Shown in pieces: positions 1-9,965 of a stretch of DNA of 52,251 bases. The DNA is taken from assembly GCF_012844305.1 (NCBI RefSeq), contig NZ_JABANE010000061.1, forward strand, positions 1-52,251, given 5' to 3'. How positions within the stretch are numbered: position 1 is the stretch's first letter; each line of letters opens with the position of its first letter. Position numbers and translations under genes: made by a program. This stretch comes from Flammeovirga aprica JL-4 (lineage in GTDB: Bacteria; Bacteroidota; Bacteroidia; Cytophagales; Flammeovirgaceae). The notes beneath the pieces were generated by a model. The model was not told where the DNA came from, ran no database searches, and saw only the letters and a list, made by a program, of their open reading frames with translations.

Positions 1-71
1 TGCAAATCTGCCTTGATTAGAATAAAAAATATTAAACTAAAATCATCCCTTTTCTTCTGTCACAGTACTTA
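1..71. repeat. Partial copy (C) of the 162-bp MITE-like repeat
   Basis: The first 71 bases match, in reverse complement, the first 71 bases of the repeat that starts at 34900, with no difference that I can see. The rest of this copy lies before the window. Its visible end reads AGTACTTA, the end shared by all copies. It is oriented like copy A (32856-33017), with this end pointing at the downstream plus-strand gene. Confidence 0.85.
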
Positions 72-129
72 CCTCCTCTTTTTATAAGAGGCTAATTTTA
101 TTATTCATTTCGTTAAACTAAGTTATTCA

Positions 130-768
130 GTGAAAGAAATCATCTATTACATAGGCGTTGTCGGTTCCTTCGCATTAGCAATTTCAGGTGCTTTGGTGGG
201 GATGCAAAAGAAATTAGATCCTTTTGGCGTGATCATCGTAGCCTTTGTAACTGCAGTTGGAGGTGGCACTCTGAGAGATGTTTTAATAGAACAAAGAGAT
301 GTATTTTGGATTGCAGATCCAAGTTACATTTATTTTATTCTTGCCGGAGCCATATGCGCAATGATATTTCAAAATAAACTAGATCGTTTTAGAACCTCTT
401 TACTGCTTTTTGATACGATAGGTCTAGCCTTATTTTCAGTAGCCGGTGTACAAATTGGACTTACTTATGATTTACCCTATATCATCTGTATTATATTGGG
501 GGTAATCACTGGTTCATTTGGAGGTGTTTCAAGGGATATTCTGGTAAACGAAATCCCTGTAGTCTTTCAAAAAGAAATTTATGCTACGATCAGTATCGTT
601 GGTGCTGTTTTTTATATCGTTTTACATCATCTAGAAATCAACCGCCTCATCACAGAACTCCTTCCTATTTCTACAATTTTTATTTTGAGAACTTGGGTGG
701 TATATAAAGAAATCACTTTACCTTCTATTTATAAGAATGATGAGACTGTGGATGAAGAGGATTGGTAA
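130..768 (+). CDS. TRIC/UPF0126 family inner-membrane channel protein
   Basis: This is a 212-residue, very hydrophobic protein with about seven membrane helices. It carries the two family glycine motifs, AVGGGTLRDVL near residue 43 and GSFGGVSRDIL near residue 128, which mark the two inverted repeats of the UPF0126/YicG (PF03458) fold. Bacterial members are trimeric cation channels related to animal TRIC, and some have been linked to glycine transport; the substrate here is unknown. The start is GTG at 130, because no in-frame ATG precedes the first helix. Length is normal for the family. It stands alone, with a MITE-like repeat end 58 bp upstream and a lipoprotein gene 121 bp downstream. The family call is firm; the transported species is not known. 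Confidence 0.9.
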   Translation: MKEIIYYIGVVGSFALAISGALVGMQKKLDPFGVIIVAFVTAVGGGTLRDVLIEQRDVFWIADPSYIYFILAGAICAMIFQNKLDRFRTSLLLFDTIGLALFSVAGVQIGLTYDLPYIICIILGVITGSFGGVSRDILVNEIPVVFQKEIYATISIVGAVFYIVLHHLEINRLITELLPISTIFILRTWVVYKEITLPSIYKNDETVDEEDW

Positions 769-889
769 GGCGTCCGAAAAGAAGATGAAAACAAATTAAT
801 ATTTATCCTCAAATAATTTTCAGCTTCGCTATAAATTCTCTTATTTTAGCTTTTAAAAAAACTGAATCAGAATTCAAACTATTGATTAA

Positions 890-2584
890 ATGAAAAACTA
901 TTCACTAGCAATAATTTCAGTCCTACTGCTATTATTAAGTAACTGTTCCCTTGTTGATAAGGAAGAAACAACACCTTCTGTGGCTGAAGGATATTTAAAT
1001 CTAGAAGAGATTTCTATCAATTTAAATAACAAAACAGTCGTACTCCCACCTGAAATGATCAACATTACTTATAAAAGTAAAAAAGAAAATGGGCAATTCA
1101 GCAGCGAGTTTACAAAAGAAGGTTATGACTTGTCGGAGATACCTTTTTCTCCTGGCTCATACAAGGTCATAATACAAAGATCTGACAACAAGACACCTTT
1201 ACCAGGAGTTCCGCTTACAATCTTACTTGAGAAAGAGTTTGAAATAGAGGACCAAGAGACCCTAACACTCAATATAAATGAGGAAATAACTATTGATGAC
1301 AAACTAATGAGTGTAAGTATTACTGATAATTTATTTTCAAAATTTGAAAACTTAAAAGTCACTTTTAAAAGTAAGTCAGGAGAATATATTATCGACAAGG
1401 AAAATAATCAAGTTGACAATACATTCTTTGTGGAAGAGGAAGCATATGTAGTAGAATGCCAAGCTGATATTAATGGCAAGACTAAGTATCTTACAAAAGT
1501 TATTCTTGCTGACGTCGACTCTCTGTTTAGAGATTCAATTGTTATTGACGATGTATTAGGTGGAAGCTCACCTTTTTCTGATAGTAACACTACTTTATCT
1601 CTTTTAACATATTTCAGATTAGTTTCTGGTTTTGAATCTGATAAAAATGGGCAAGTATACTTTAGTGCTAACAAAAAAGAAGGAGCACAACATGTATCTG
1701 AAATTGAGATCTATAGATTTCATATACCATACAATAGACTTTCAAGCTCTTTGAGTGTGGCTCCGAAAGATTTTACAAATTATGACTCTTTGTCCACTTT
1801 AATTATTGAAGATTCAGACTTCTCTATGCTTCCTGAAAATCTTACTCAACTAGAATACCTTAGACTCTTTAATAGTAATTTCAATACTTTACCAAAGAAT
1901 GTCACCAACTTAAAAAGTGCAATCATTGTATGGAATTCATTTGACAGTAATGACAGAGACGATATACAAGATTTTTTAACCAGCAATAAGAATCTAGAAT
2001 TCTGTCAAATAAATGAGAATAGTTTAAAATCATACCCTGATTTATCTTTGTGTACAAAACTAAAGCACATTGTATTAAATGGTATTGACCATAATAATTC
2101 TCAAGTATTACCAGAATGGGTGAGCAAGCTTTCCAACTTAGAAAGTCTAACCTATCGTAAAGGAGTCGATACTTCTATTCCTGAATCTATCAAGAATTTA
2201 CAAAAGCTTCAACAACTTACGTTTGAAAATTGCAAATTGACTAACATACCTGAGTGGATTGAAGAATTACCTCAGCTTCAGGAAATCAATTTTACATCAA
2301 ATCAAATAGATGGAGAGATCCCTACCAAATTATTTAATTGTGATCAACTTAAGAAAATATACTTAACTAGAAATGCTCTAACTGGTAATATCTCCCCTGA
2401 CTTCTCAAAATTGAAAAACTTAACACATCTATATCTCAACGAAAACAATTTAACAGGAGACATACCTAGTGATATATCACAATTGAATAATCTTGAGTAT
2501 TTACACCTTCAGTTTAACGACCTCAATACAGACAATATCCCTCAAGAGATCCTAAATATGAATCTTATAGAATTTAAATATTAA
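890..2584 (+). CDS. Leucine-rich-repeat lipoprotein
   Basis: This 564-residue protein starts with a lipoprotein signal of about 19 residues ending at the lipobox LSNC, so it should be lipid-anchored after export. Residues about 30-290 look like beta-rich, Ig-like or unknown sequence. Residues about 295-560 are leucine-rich repeats with LxxLxLxxNxLxG and IPxxIxxL patterns, similar to the plant-type and BspA-associated LRRs common in Cytophagales. Such domains bind proteins or glycans, so an adhesion or surface recognition role is inferred. It is followed within 10 bp by a strong hairpin terminator and appears to be monocistronic. Specific ligand unknown. Confidence 0.8.
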   Translation: MKNYSLAIISVLLLLLSNCSLVDKEETTPSVAEGYLNLEEISINLNNKTVVLPPEMINITYKSKKENGQFSSEFTKEGYDLSEIPFSPGSYKVIIQRSDNKTPLPGVPLTILLEKEFEIEDQETLTLNINEEITIDDKLMSVSITDNLFSKFENLKVTFKSKSGEYIIDKENNQVDNTFFVEEEAYVVECQADINGKTKYLTKVILADVDSLFRDSIVIDDVLGGSSPFSDSNTTLSLLTYFRLVSGFESDKNGQVYFSANKKEGAQHVSEIEIYRFHIPYNRLSSSLSVAPKDFTNYDSLSTLIIEDSDFSMLPENLTQLEYLRLFNSNFNTLPKNVTNLKSAIIVWNSFDSNDRDDIQDFLTSNKNLEFCQINENSLKSYPDLSLCTKLKHIVLNGIDHNNSQVLPEWVSKLSNLESLTYRKGVDTSIPESIKNLQKLQQLTFENCKLTNIPEWIEELPQLQEINFTSNQIDGEIPTKLFNCDQLKKIYLTRNALTGNISPDFSKLKNLTHLYLNENNLTGDIPSDISQLNNLEYLHLQFNDLNTDNIPQEILNMNLIEFKY

Positions 2585-2588
2585 AAAA

Positions 2589-2620
2589 AAGAGCTTCTTC
2601 CAATTAAGGGAGAAGCTCTT
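2589..2620. terminator. Bidirectional terminator
   Basis: The arm AAGAGCTTCTTCC pairs with GGGAGAAGCTCTT across the loop AATTAA. An A-run precedes it and AT-rich sequence follows. It lies between two convergent genes, the LRR lipoprotein (plus) and the small membrane protein (minus), so it probably ends both transcripts. Confidence 0.8.
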
Positions 2621-2647
2621 ATAATATGATTGATTAATAATGTGGTT

Positions 2648-2884
2648 CTATTTTTCAGGTTCAAATTCAGGATTTTGCTCAATTCCTCGACTAATCATGA
2701 ATGGCCAAACGCCACTGAATATTAAAATTGGAACATATACATAATAACGTTGGGGAACGACGATTCCCTGTGAAAGTAATAACGATTTGATATAAGCAAA
2801 AGCAAATAATAAAACGATCGTCAAAACGATTCCAAACTGCGCGATAGGCATCAACTGTATAGATCCAAATTTAATAGGTTTCAT
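2648..2884 (-). CDS. Small two-helix membrane protein, unknown
   Basis: This 78-residue protein has two hydrophobic segments, about residues 12-36 and 47-63, separated by a short polar stretch, and an acidic tail. I do not recognise a family. The ORF ends 28 bp from the bidirectional terminator and is convergent with the LRR lipoprotein gene. The codon use looks like its neighbours and the start is ATG. A real gene is likely because the terminator fits its 3' end, but no function can be proposed. Confidence 0.6.
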   Translation of the reverse strand: MKPIKFGSIQLMPIAQFGIVLTIVLLFAFAYIKSLLLSQGIVVPQRYYVYVPILIFSGVWPFMISRGIEQNPEFEPEK

Positions 2885-3258
2885 ATAGTAACGAGGTTTA
2901 AATTTTCTATTTCTTAATATACAATTTATATACGTAAATATAATGACAATGTTGGATTATTTGTGTATTTTCTACAATTAATACTATTCTTATAAAATTT
3001 CAATTAATAGAATACCAAAATAGCCCAAAACAACACAAAAATTAAGAAAATGAAATATTCATACTTCTAATAAGACAATTTATATTAAGCCCAACACCTG
3101 AATTGATTTGTTAATTAGTCCAAATATTTCACAGAGAATAAACGTTGTGAATTTGACGATAATATTGTTTTAAATTTTGGTCTTTTATTTTGTTAAATGA
3201 GCTTAATGAAATGATAATTTTTGTAAACTATTCCAGATGATTTATAAGGTGTTTTACT
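2885..3258. other. AT-rich gene-free spacer
   Basis: I see no gene, strong hairpin or tandem repeat in these 374 bases. The part next to 2884 should hold the promoter of the minus-strand small membrane protein. Confidence 0.5.
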
Positions 3259-3801
3259 CTACTCTTTCCTCATCCAAAAATTAATATGATACTTATAAGT
3301 ATAACCATTCACTCTTTTTGCTTTATCATAATAACAATAGATTTGATTAGGTTTATCCTCGTACAGCTTGGCTTTTATTCTAGTGCTCCCCACTCTCAAG
3401 TAGGCTCTTGTATAAGGCAGAGAATCTTTTGCTTCTGTACTTAATATATTCCATTCCCAATCATCCATGTGCAAGCCATCTTGAAATAAGAAGTCTTCAT
3501 CTACAATAAAATATCTTTTGATATCTGTATCGTCAAGACTTTTCTTCGTATCCCAATCGATCATTCCATCAATACCGGCATCAAGGGAAAAGATAAAATC
3601 TACTTCACCAGGACCATAATTATAAGTGGCTGATAATTCTCTTGTTTGAACATCAAAGTTGGTTACAAAATTTGCTTTTTGAGCAGACCAATTTGATGTG
3701 CTGATAATGTTAGTATTTCTCAACTCTTCAATAGAAGGGTCTGAATAGGTTTCACAGGAAAGTACTCCTAAGATCAATGGGATGTATAATAAATATTTCA
3801 T
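3259..3801 (-). CDS. Hypothetical lipoprotein
   Basis: This is a 180-residue protein with a lipoprotein signal ending at VLSC (Cys16). The mature part is a predicted beta-rich domain with no motif I recognise; aromatic residues and WDW/WEW pairs are frequent (near residues 113-117). It starts with ATG at 3801 and has no close operon partner. A cell-surface or periplasmic location follows from the lipobox; nothing points to an enzymatic role. Confidence 0.65.
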   Translation of the reverse strand: MKYLLYIPLILGVLSCETYSDPSIEELRNTNIISTSNWSAQKANFVTNFDVQTRELSATYNYGPGEVDFIFSLDAGIDGMIDWDTKKSLDDTDIKRYFIVDEDFLFQDGLHMDDWEWNILSTEAKDSLPYTRAYLRVGSTRIKAKLYEDKPNQIYCYYDKAKRVNGYTYKYHINFWMRKE

Positions 3802-4127
3802 TTGCTTTTTGGATATGATTAATTACGAATACTATAACAAGATGCTATCCCGCGAAAGTTTCCACTTAAAGGCGTCCTGCTATAGATTCTTTATTTAATG
3901 CATCACTTTTTTTGTACTTGCTTGAATAGTGAAAAAGTTTCTTCCAAAAAGAAAAGGTGATGCCTCAAAGAAGCACCACCTTTTTATCTTCACTTTTTAA
4001 TCATGAACAAGTTAATATTCATTGATTTATACTCTTTTCTAGAAATAGAGCTATAGAATTATTAGATCGCTGGATTTCTGAAAAGAATAAAAACTCCTAC
4101 AAAATAATTATATATAATTCATCCGTT
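3802..4127. other. Spacer downstream of SusD1
   Basis: These 326 bases contain no gene. They hold the hairpin terminator at 3952-3984 and the probable promoter of the minus-strand lipoprotein that ends at 3259. Nothing else stands out. Confidence 0.5.
3952..3984 (-). terminator. Terminator of the first SusC/SusD operon
   Basis: AAAAGGTG pairs with CACCTTTT, extended inward by TGC/GCA after one mismatch. Runs of A on the left and T on the right would give U-tracts on both strands. It lies about 145 bp after the SusD stop codon (minus strand). Confidence 0.7.
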
Positions 4128-5999
4128 TTAGTTCTTCTTACTCATAAACTGGTAAGCAGTAATAAAATCTGATGAAGGGTTTTCACTTTGGTTATCCACA
4201 GCACCATTCGCATTTGAAGGGTTTACTGTGAACTCTCTGTTTGGATAAGGGAATCTATTTGATCTGTAGAAACCTGTAATACCACCTGTGTGTAATTCTA
4301 CTGATTGGCTACCAGTTGCAATGGCATCGTCATTCTCCAATGGGTTTTTGTCCATTACAGGAACCTCTACATTGGCCTCATTTCTTGTATTTGCTTTCAC
4401 AAACGACGGGTAATGTGTTCTATTCCAAATTGCAAATGAGTTATAACCATTCCCTATTTGAGACAACCAATGTTGGTAAACGATATCTTCTAGAGCATCT
4501 CCGTTTTTACCTAAGTCATTACCAACTTGATTTATGTAATCTTGCACTGCACCTTCCCAGTTATAACTAGGGTTTGTTTGATCCTTATACAAATCAACAA
4601 ATGCACTTACATAATCAGCACCACTGTAGAATGTAGGGTACTTTTTGATGGCATGCTCTACACCTGTTTTAAAGTGAGAACTGATGTCTGCAGAAACCCA
4701 TCCTCTTTGCGCCGCTTCAGCAATCATAAAGTGAACTTCATCAGAAGCTAAAATCATTGTTGGAGAAGTCGCATTTAAGATTGTAGCTGGGTTTACAGCC
4801 ACTAACTGTCCATACTGACCGCCATCTTTAAAAGTATAACCAAGGTTATTCACTGCATTACCATCTGAATCTGTTTTTGTCATAGTATATGCTGAATATT
4901 CAATATTACCATCTGCAATAAAGATACCTCTGTTACCATCAGGTCTGTCACCTTCTTTTACACCACGGTAGTGAATTCTCTTGAATTCGTTTCCTTCATT
5001 ATCATTGTAAGCAAATGGATCATAGTCTGTATATTGATCTGTATTCAAAAATGCAGCTGTTGATGATCCTCTGTTATCAATATGTGAAGCTACCCAGAAA
5101 AGACGTGGATCTGCTTTCTCTTGCATTGAAACTAATGCGTTGTGAGAAAGGAATTGATAAGACTGTCCACCTACTCTACCTTCGTTGGCTACACCAGAAC
5201 CATTGACTGTTTGTCCCCAAGGACCGTCACTTTCGTTGTGCTCCAATACTGCTGACTCTGTTAAAGAAGTAATATAGTTACCTGTGCTGTATGCTGCATT
5301 GAAGATCTCTCTACCTTTTGCATCATCACCTTCAGCCATGAAAAGACCGATTTTCATCAATAATGAGTTGGCTAATCTTTCCCAAGCGGCCGCATTGCCA
5401 GCGAAGTAAAAATCATCTGAGAATAATTCACCATTAGAAAGGTTCTCTCTCGCTTCAAGAAGTTCTTCAGCCATTGACTCAAAGATCTCTTGCTGTGTAT
5501 CATATTTTGGATATAAAACACCTTCTGAATAACCTTTACCTGCTTCAGAGTAAGGAACATCACCATACATAGCAGTAATTCTCAAGAAGTTAATCACTTT
5601 TACAATTGAAACTTGTGCTAACTTACCTGTGTTTTCTTCTCCATTCTCGTCCATTCTCTTGTTAAGACGAACTTGGATGTCCTCAAGGTTCTTCACGATA
5701 TCACCATAGAACAATGTCCAAGTTGCTTCTGTGAAAGCATCACTTCTGTTGAAACCTTGCCCTTGTGTATATTGAGGGTTGGCTGTTAAACCTGACATTG
5801 GACCTGCCATAATCAAGTTACCTCTGTATCCTTCATGACCACTTGAGAACAATTTGGCTTGGATAAAAGTAAACTGGTACTTTGGGTCCATATCACCACT
5901 TGTATAGTCGTTGTCATTCATTTCACGGAAAAGATCCGTACAAGAAGATGTAAGGGCTGCTAAAGCCACTACGAATATATTTATGATTAATTTTTTCAT
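4128..5999 (-). CDS. SusD/RagB-family outer-membrane glycan-binding lipoprotein (pair 1)
   Basis: This 623-residue lipoprotein has a signal ending at the lipobox TSSC (Cys20). It matches the SusD-like_2 branch: the early MDPKYQFTFIQ segment, TPR-like helices in the middle (YGDVPYSEAGKGYSEG and LLMKIGLF regions) and a late W-rich region around IWNRTHYPSF. SusD proteins cap the SusC transporter on the outside and bind oligosaccharides or peptides before import. The gene begins 10 bp after the SusC gene ends, so the two are certainly co-transcribed. It is clearly paralogous to the SusD at 13916. The ligand cannot be told from sequence. Confidence 0.93.
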   Translation of the reverse strand: MKKLIINIFVVALAALTSSCTDLFREMNDNDYTSGDMDPKYQFTFIQAKLFSSGHEGYRGNLIMAGPMSGLTANPQYTQGQGFNRSDAFTEATWTLFYGDIVKNLEDIQVRLNKRMDENGEENTGKLAQVSIVKVINFLRITAMYGDVPYSEAGKGYSEGVLYPKYDTQQEIFESMAEELLEARENLSNGELFSDDFYFAGNAAAWERLANSLLMKIGLFMAEGDDAKGREIFNAAYSTGNYITSLTESAVLEHNESDGPWGQTVNGSGVANEGRVGGQSYQFLSHNALVSMQEKADPRLFWVASHIDNRGSSTAAFLNTDQYTDYDPFAYNDNEGNEFKRIHYRGVKEGDRPDGNRGIFIADGNIEYSAYTMTKTDSDGNAVNNLGYTFKDGGQYGQLVAVNPATILNATSPTMILASDEVHFMIAEAAQRGWVSADISSHFKTGVEHAIKKYPTFYSGADYVSAFVDLYKDQTNPSYNWEGAVQDYINQVGNDLGKNGDALEDIVYQHWLSQIGNGYNSFAIWNRTHYPSFVKANTRNEANVEVPVMDKNPLENDDAIATGSQSVELHTGGITGFYRSNRFPYPNREFTVNPSNANGAVDNQSENPSSDFITAYQFMSKKN

Positions 6000-6009
6000 G
6001 AGATGTAGA

Positions 6010-9000
6010 TTAGAAATTAGCGTTTAATTTGAAACCAAATGTTCTAGGTAGAGGCATGTTAAACATTTCAATACCTTGACCGTTACCTGATGTAAATGAT
6101 GCTTCAGGGTCAATATTTGGTGTATTTCTCCATAAGTAACCTAAGTTGTTACCGTAAGCAGTAAACGCTAAGTTTCTGAATGGAGTTTTTTCCAATGTTT
6201 TCGCTGGTAAGCGGTAAGAGATCGATACCTCTCTTAATTTGATGAATGATGCATCATAAACGAAATGCTCATCAATTAAAGCCACTTGTCTATAGTATAA
6301 TTCTGGATCAACCGAACCGTTGAAAGGCTCACCATTTTCCAATACTAAGTTACCAGGGTTCCAGCCGTTACCGTAGTAGAAATCATGTCTACCTTCAATC
6401 GTATCCACGTGCTTACCATTAGAGTACATTGATGCGTTTGTCTGCGAGTAGATTTGACCACCAAACTTACCATCAATCAATACTGATAATGAGAAGTTTT
6501 TATAGTTGAATGTGTTTCTTAAACCTGCCATCCAAGGTTGAATAGAGTTACCAATTTCTGAAACTTCATCTGATACTAATGGAAGACCGTTCTCATTTAC
6601 TACAACATGTCCTGCATCATCTCTCACATACGTTTTACCCATAATCACACCGTAAGCTTGACCAGGAATCGCTTGAACTGAAACTGATCCAGATGTTGGC
6701 ATTAGTAAGTAAGACTCCACTCCTTCTGTCAATGAAACTACTTGGTTTTCATTGTAAGCGGCTGTCACAGTCATGTCCCAACGGAAGTTATCTGTTTGAA
6801 CTGGGCTGTAGTTGATCATTAATTCCACACCTCTGTTTTGAATTTCACCAGCATTAATTAAAGCTTGGTTGTATCCTGATGCGTTAGAAACGTCTACTGG
6901 TAAAATCTGATCCGTAGCTACTTGATTGTAGTATGCGATATCGAAACCTAATTTATTGTCGAATAATCTTAAGTCTAAACCAAATTCATAAGAGTTAGAC
7001 ATTGAAGGTCTTAAGTTCTGGTTTGGAATCACAGATCCTTCGATACCACCCATTGGGAATCCAAAACCTGGACGTCCACCCAACATACCGTTTACATTAT
7101 ACTGTAAGTACAAGCTGTAAGGGTCTGTATCTGAACCCACTTGTGCCCATGATGCTCTCAACTTACCAAATGATAACCATTCAGGTGTATTCCAGTCCAT
7201 ATCTGAGAATACCCATGATGCTGAAACTGAAGGGTAGAAATATGAATTGTTATCTAAAGGAAGTGTTGATGACCAGTCATTACGACCTGAAACATCTAAG
7301 AATAAGAATCCTTTATAACCAATTGAAGCTGTAGCGTATACTGAAGCAATTGCTCTTTCGTATCTGCTGAATGCTAAGAATCTATCTGAACCTGCACCTG
7401 GATGTTGCTGATCATCAGAAATAAAGTTTACTGAACCTGCGTCTGTTGCATCAATCAATTGGTGCATATAAGAACCACCTGCAGTTGCATTTACATCAAA
7501 GTTTCCAAATTTCTTACTGTACTGTAAAAGAAAATCAAAGTTGTTTTCTGCACTAAGGTTTGTTCTTTCAAACGCTCTACCTTGCTCATATCTTGGAGTA
7601 TAAAGAGGGTCAAGAACATTTTGTCTGAATGATGTAACGTCTGTACCACCACGAGCAACTAAGTTAAGGTTTTCGTTAAACTCATAGTTTAAGCTTAACA
7701 TACCTAACATACGATCTTGCTTGTCATAGTTTTGTACTTCATTCATTGTCCAGTAAGGGTTGCTATTGATTTGATCATAACCTACAGGACGTCCATTTGA
7801 ATCTTTATAATTGTTTTTCAACCAATCCATGCTAATTGTATTAGGAATACCCATTAAAGCATTTTGGTAGTTGTATACCGAGTTACCCATCGCCATTCTG
7901 TTATTCGCTTCCTGGTGAGTGTATGTAACTCTTGAGTCTACTGTCAATTTATCATTGATCATTTTTGTTGTACCTCTCAAGTTGAAGGTATGTCTGTTGA
8001 AAGTTGAATTCTCAACGTTACCTTGGTTACTCATGTTTGAGTAAGAGAAACGTACATTTGATGATTCGTTACCACCTGTCAATGAAATACTGTTGTTGAA
8101 TGTTACACCAGTTCTGTATAATTCATCATAAATATTATAATGCTGAACAGTTCTTGTTTTACCGTCAAAATATTTATCAGTAGTCATACCTGGAGTAAGC
8201 ATAGGACCCCACATTCTGTTACCTTCCGTAGATCTAGGGTCAACTGGGAAGTCACCCATTGTACCGTGAGCATATTGGTTTTGCATTGTTGGAGTAATAC
8301 CAACCACGTCAAAGTTTACGCCTGTTGAGAAGTCAATTCCTAAACCTTGTCTTTTCTCACCAGACTTTGTAGTAATTAAGATTACACCGTTAATAGCACG
8401 TGTACCGTATAATGCAGTTGCAGCAGGACCTTTAAGTACTGACATTGACTCGATATCATCAGGGTTGATTGACGAAAGACCGTCACCTGTATCAATACCA
8501 CCGTTGTCATGGTCATCTGCATTTTCGAAGTTAGAGTTACTCATTGGTACACCATCCACTACATATAATGGCTGGTTAGAACCTGAAAGTACTGCATTAC
8601 CACGAATTGTTACGTTTGATGATGAAGCAGGACCTGAAACTGGAGTAATTTGAACACCAGCTACTTTACCATTTAATGAGTTCATTAAATTGGCTGATGA
8701 GTTTTCACCAATATCTTCCGATTTCACTTCAGAAACTGCATAACCAAGCGATCTTTCTTCACGCTTGATACCAAGGGCTGTTACCACCACTTCTTCTAGT
8801 TCTTCAGCATCTGCTTCAAGGCCTACTTGAATATTATCAGCGTTAGAAACATTAAAATCAGTAGTTTTATAACCAATAAAAGAAAATGTAAGTGTATTAT
8901 TTTCAGTAGATGGAATGATAACAGAGAAGTTTCCGTCGAAGTCTGTTACCGCTCCAAGGCTCGTACCTTTAATTAATACGTTCACACCTGGCAATGGAGA

Positions 9001-9108
9001 GTTGTCGGCCGCATCAGTCACCGTACCTTTTACAGTACGTTCTTGAGCATACAATGCGCCTGTTGTAAGCATAAACATGCTTAACAGCATTAAGTAAAAT
9101 TTACTCAT
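6010..9108 (-). CDS. SusC/RagA-family TonB-dependent outer-membrane transporter (pair 1)
   Basis: I take the ATG at 9108, giving 1032 residues with a clean 22-residue signal peptide ending LYAQ. The reading frame is open to 9153, but that extension is poor as a signal and overlaps a likely promoter box (9151-9158). After the signal comes a carboxypeptidase-D-like domain (about 24-105), a TonB-box-like EELEEVVVTALG stretch, the plug with YVVDGVPM and ESMSVLKGPAATALYG, then the barrel ending in a C-terminal Phe. It imports the ligand captured by the adjacent SusD using TonB energy. It resembles the SusC at 10759 very closely over long stretches, for example around VSGRNDWSSTLPL. Confidence 0.93.
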   Translation of the reverse strand: MSKFYLMLLSMFMLTTGALYAQERTVKGTVTDAADNSPLPGVNVLIKGTSLGAVTDFDGNFSVIIPSTENNTLTFSFIGYKTTDFNVSNADNIQVGLEADAEELEEVVVTALGIKREERSLGYAVSEVKSEDIGENSSANLMNSLNGKVAGVQITPVSGPASSSNVTIRGNAVLSGSNQPLYVVDGVPMSNSNFENADDHDNGGIDTGDGLSSINPDDIESMSVLKGPAATALYGTRAINGVILITTKSGEKRQGLGIDFSTGVNFDVVGITPTMQNQYAHGTMGDFPVDPRSTEGNRMWGPMLTPGMTTDKYFDGKTRTVQHYNIYDELYRTGVTFNNSISLTGGNESSNVRFSYSNMSNQGNVENSTFNRHTFNLRGTTKMINDKLTVDSRVTYTHQEANNRMAMGNSVYNYQNALMGIPNTISMDWLKNNYKDSNGRPVGYDQINSNPYWTMNEVQNYDKQDRMLGMLSLNYEFNENLNLVARGGTDVTSFRQNVLDPLYTPRYEQGRAFERTNLSAENNFDFLLQYSKKFGNFDVNATAGGSYMHQLIDATDAGSVNFISDDQQHPGAGSDRFLAFSRYERAIASVYATASIGYKGFLFLDVSGRNDWSSTLPLDNNSYFYPSVSASWVFSDMDWNTPEWLSFGKLRASWAQVGSDTDPYSLYLQYNVNGMLGGRPGFGFPMGGIEGSVIPNQNLRPSMSNSYEFGLDLRLFDNKLGFDIAYYNQVATDQILPVDVSNASGYNQALINAGEIQNRGVELMINYSPVQTDNFRWDMTVTAAYNENQVVSLTEGVESYLLMPTSGSVSVQAIPGQAYGVIMGKTYVRDDAGHVVVNENGLPLVSDEVSEIGNSIQPWMAGLRNTFNYKNFSLSVLIDGKFGGQIYSQTNASMYSNGKHVDTIEGRHDFYYGNGWNPGNLVLENGEPFNGSVDPELYYRQVALIDEHFVYDASFIKLREVSISYRLPAKTLEKTPFRNLAFTAYGNNLGYLWRNTPNIDPEASFTSGNGQGIEMFNMPLPRTFGFKLNANF

Positions 9109-9150
9109 TTTCAGTATTAGATTAGTGTAGTAGTTAAAATTGACTTTAGT

Positions 9151-9158
9151 CAAAAATA
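9151..9158 (-). promoter_or_regulatory. Putative -7 box of SusC1
   Basis: On the minus strand this reads TATTTTTG, fitting the Bacteroidota TAnnTTTG element. It would place the transcript start about 36 nt before the ATG at 9108. A TTTG lies further upstream, but its 25-bp spacing is longer than usual, so the -33 element is uncertain. Confidence 0.4.
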
Positions 9159-9909
9159 TTTTTTTTGAACCATGCTATTTTGCCAAAGGATATCGGCTTA
9201 AGCACCAAAGCAATAATAAATTACTTTTGCTTTAGCACTTGCTAGAAATTTCTATAAGTACAATGCACTTATTAATTGGTAGAATTTCATCGGTTTTATT
9301 TTAGCAAATGGTCGTAGTTTTTATAGCATAATTTTAAAATAGTATTACTCTTTTATAGCTATGAAATAGTAATAACTATTCGGACATTAATTCACATCCT
9401 AGTTAAGTATAAAAGCTCTTCTGATTAAACTTGTAAAAATCTTTCATTTCAAATATTGAGTTTCAGTTTAATGATTAGTATAACATCGAGATAAGTCAGA
9501 CAGCTTTAAAAGTGTCTTGTTTACATTACAAATGTAGTATCATGCACGAATACGCACAACGTAAAAGGTTTTTTTAATACTATTTTGCGTTTTTATAGTT
9601 AAAAACACTCAAATTCCGCATTTTACTTTAACAAACAAGCATAAACGGGAATTTTTATGCATGTTTTAAGTGCAAACAGACGTTAACTGGCAGTAACAAT
9701 TGCAAGAATAAAGGACGTTTTTAATGAAGAATTAAGAAGGAAGAATGAAGAAAAAATGGTTCGTGCATTGTTACTTGAAATGACTTCCATTAAGATTCTC
9801 TTAAATATTGCATTACCCCCTTCTATATTAGAGTAGTCTATACTTTTAATAATACACTTATTTTAGTATTGCATTACAGCCACTCCCAAAAACCACAACA
9901 CGATCCACC

Positions 9910-9965
9910 TTCATTCTTCATTCTTCATTCTTCATTCTTCATTCTTCATTCTTCATTCTTCATTC
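9910..9965. repeat. Heptamer microsatellite, eight copies of TTCATTC
   Basis: Eight perfect direct copies of the 7-bp unit TTCATTC stand in a row, ending before AAGAT. A related reverse-complement string (GAAGAATGAAG) occurs near 9739, and CTTCATTCTTC occurs near 17978, in both cases beside GGTTC/GAACC palindromes. A perfect array of this kind can change length by slippage. Confidence 0.95.

Noticed and set aside
6010..9153. Longer SusC1 start at 9153
   Set aside because: The extension overlaps the likely promoter box and spoils the signal peptide. ATG 9108 gives a textbook signal.
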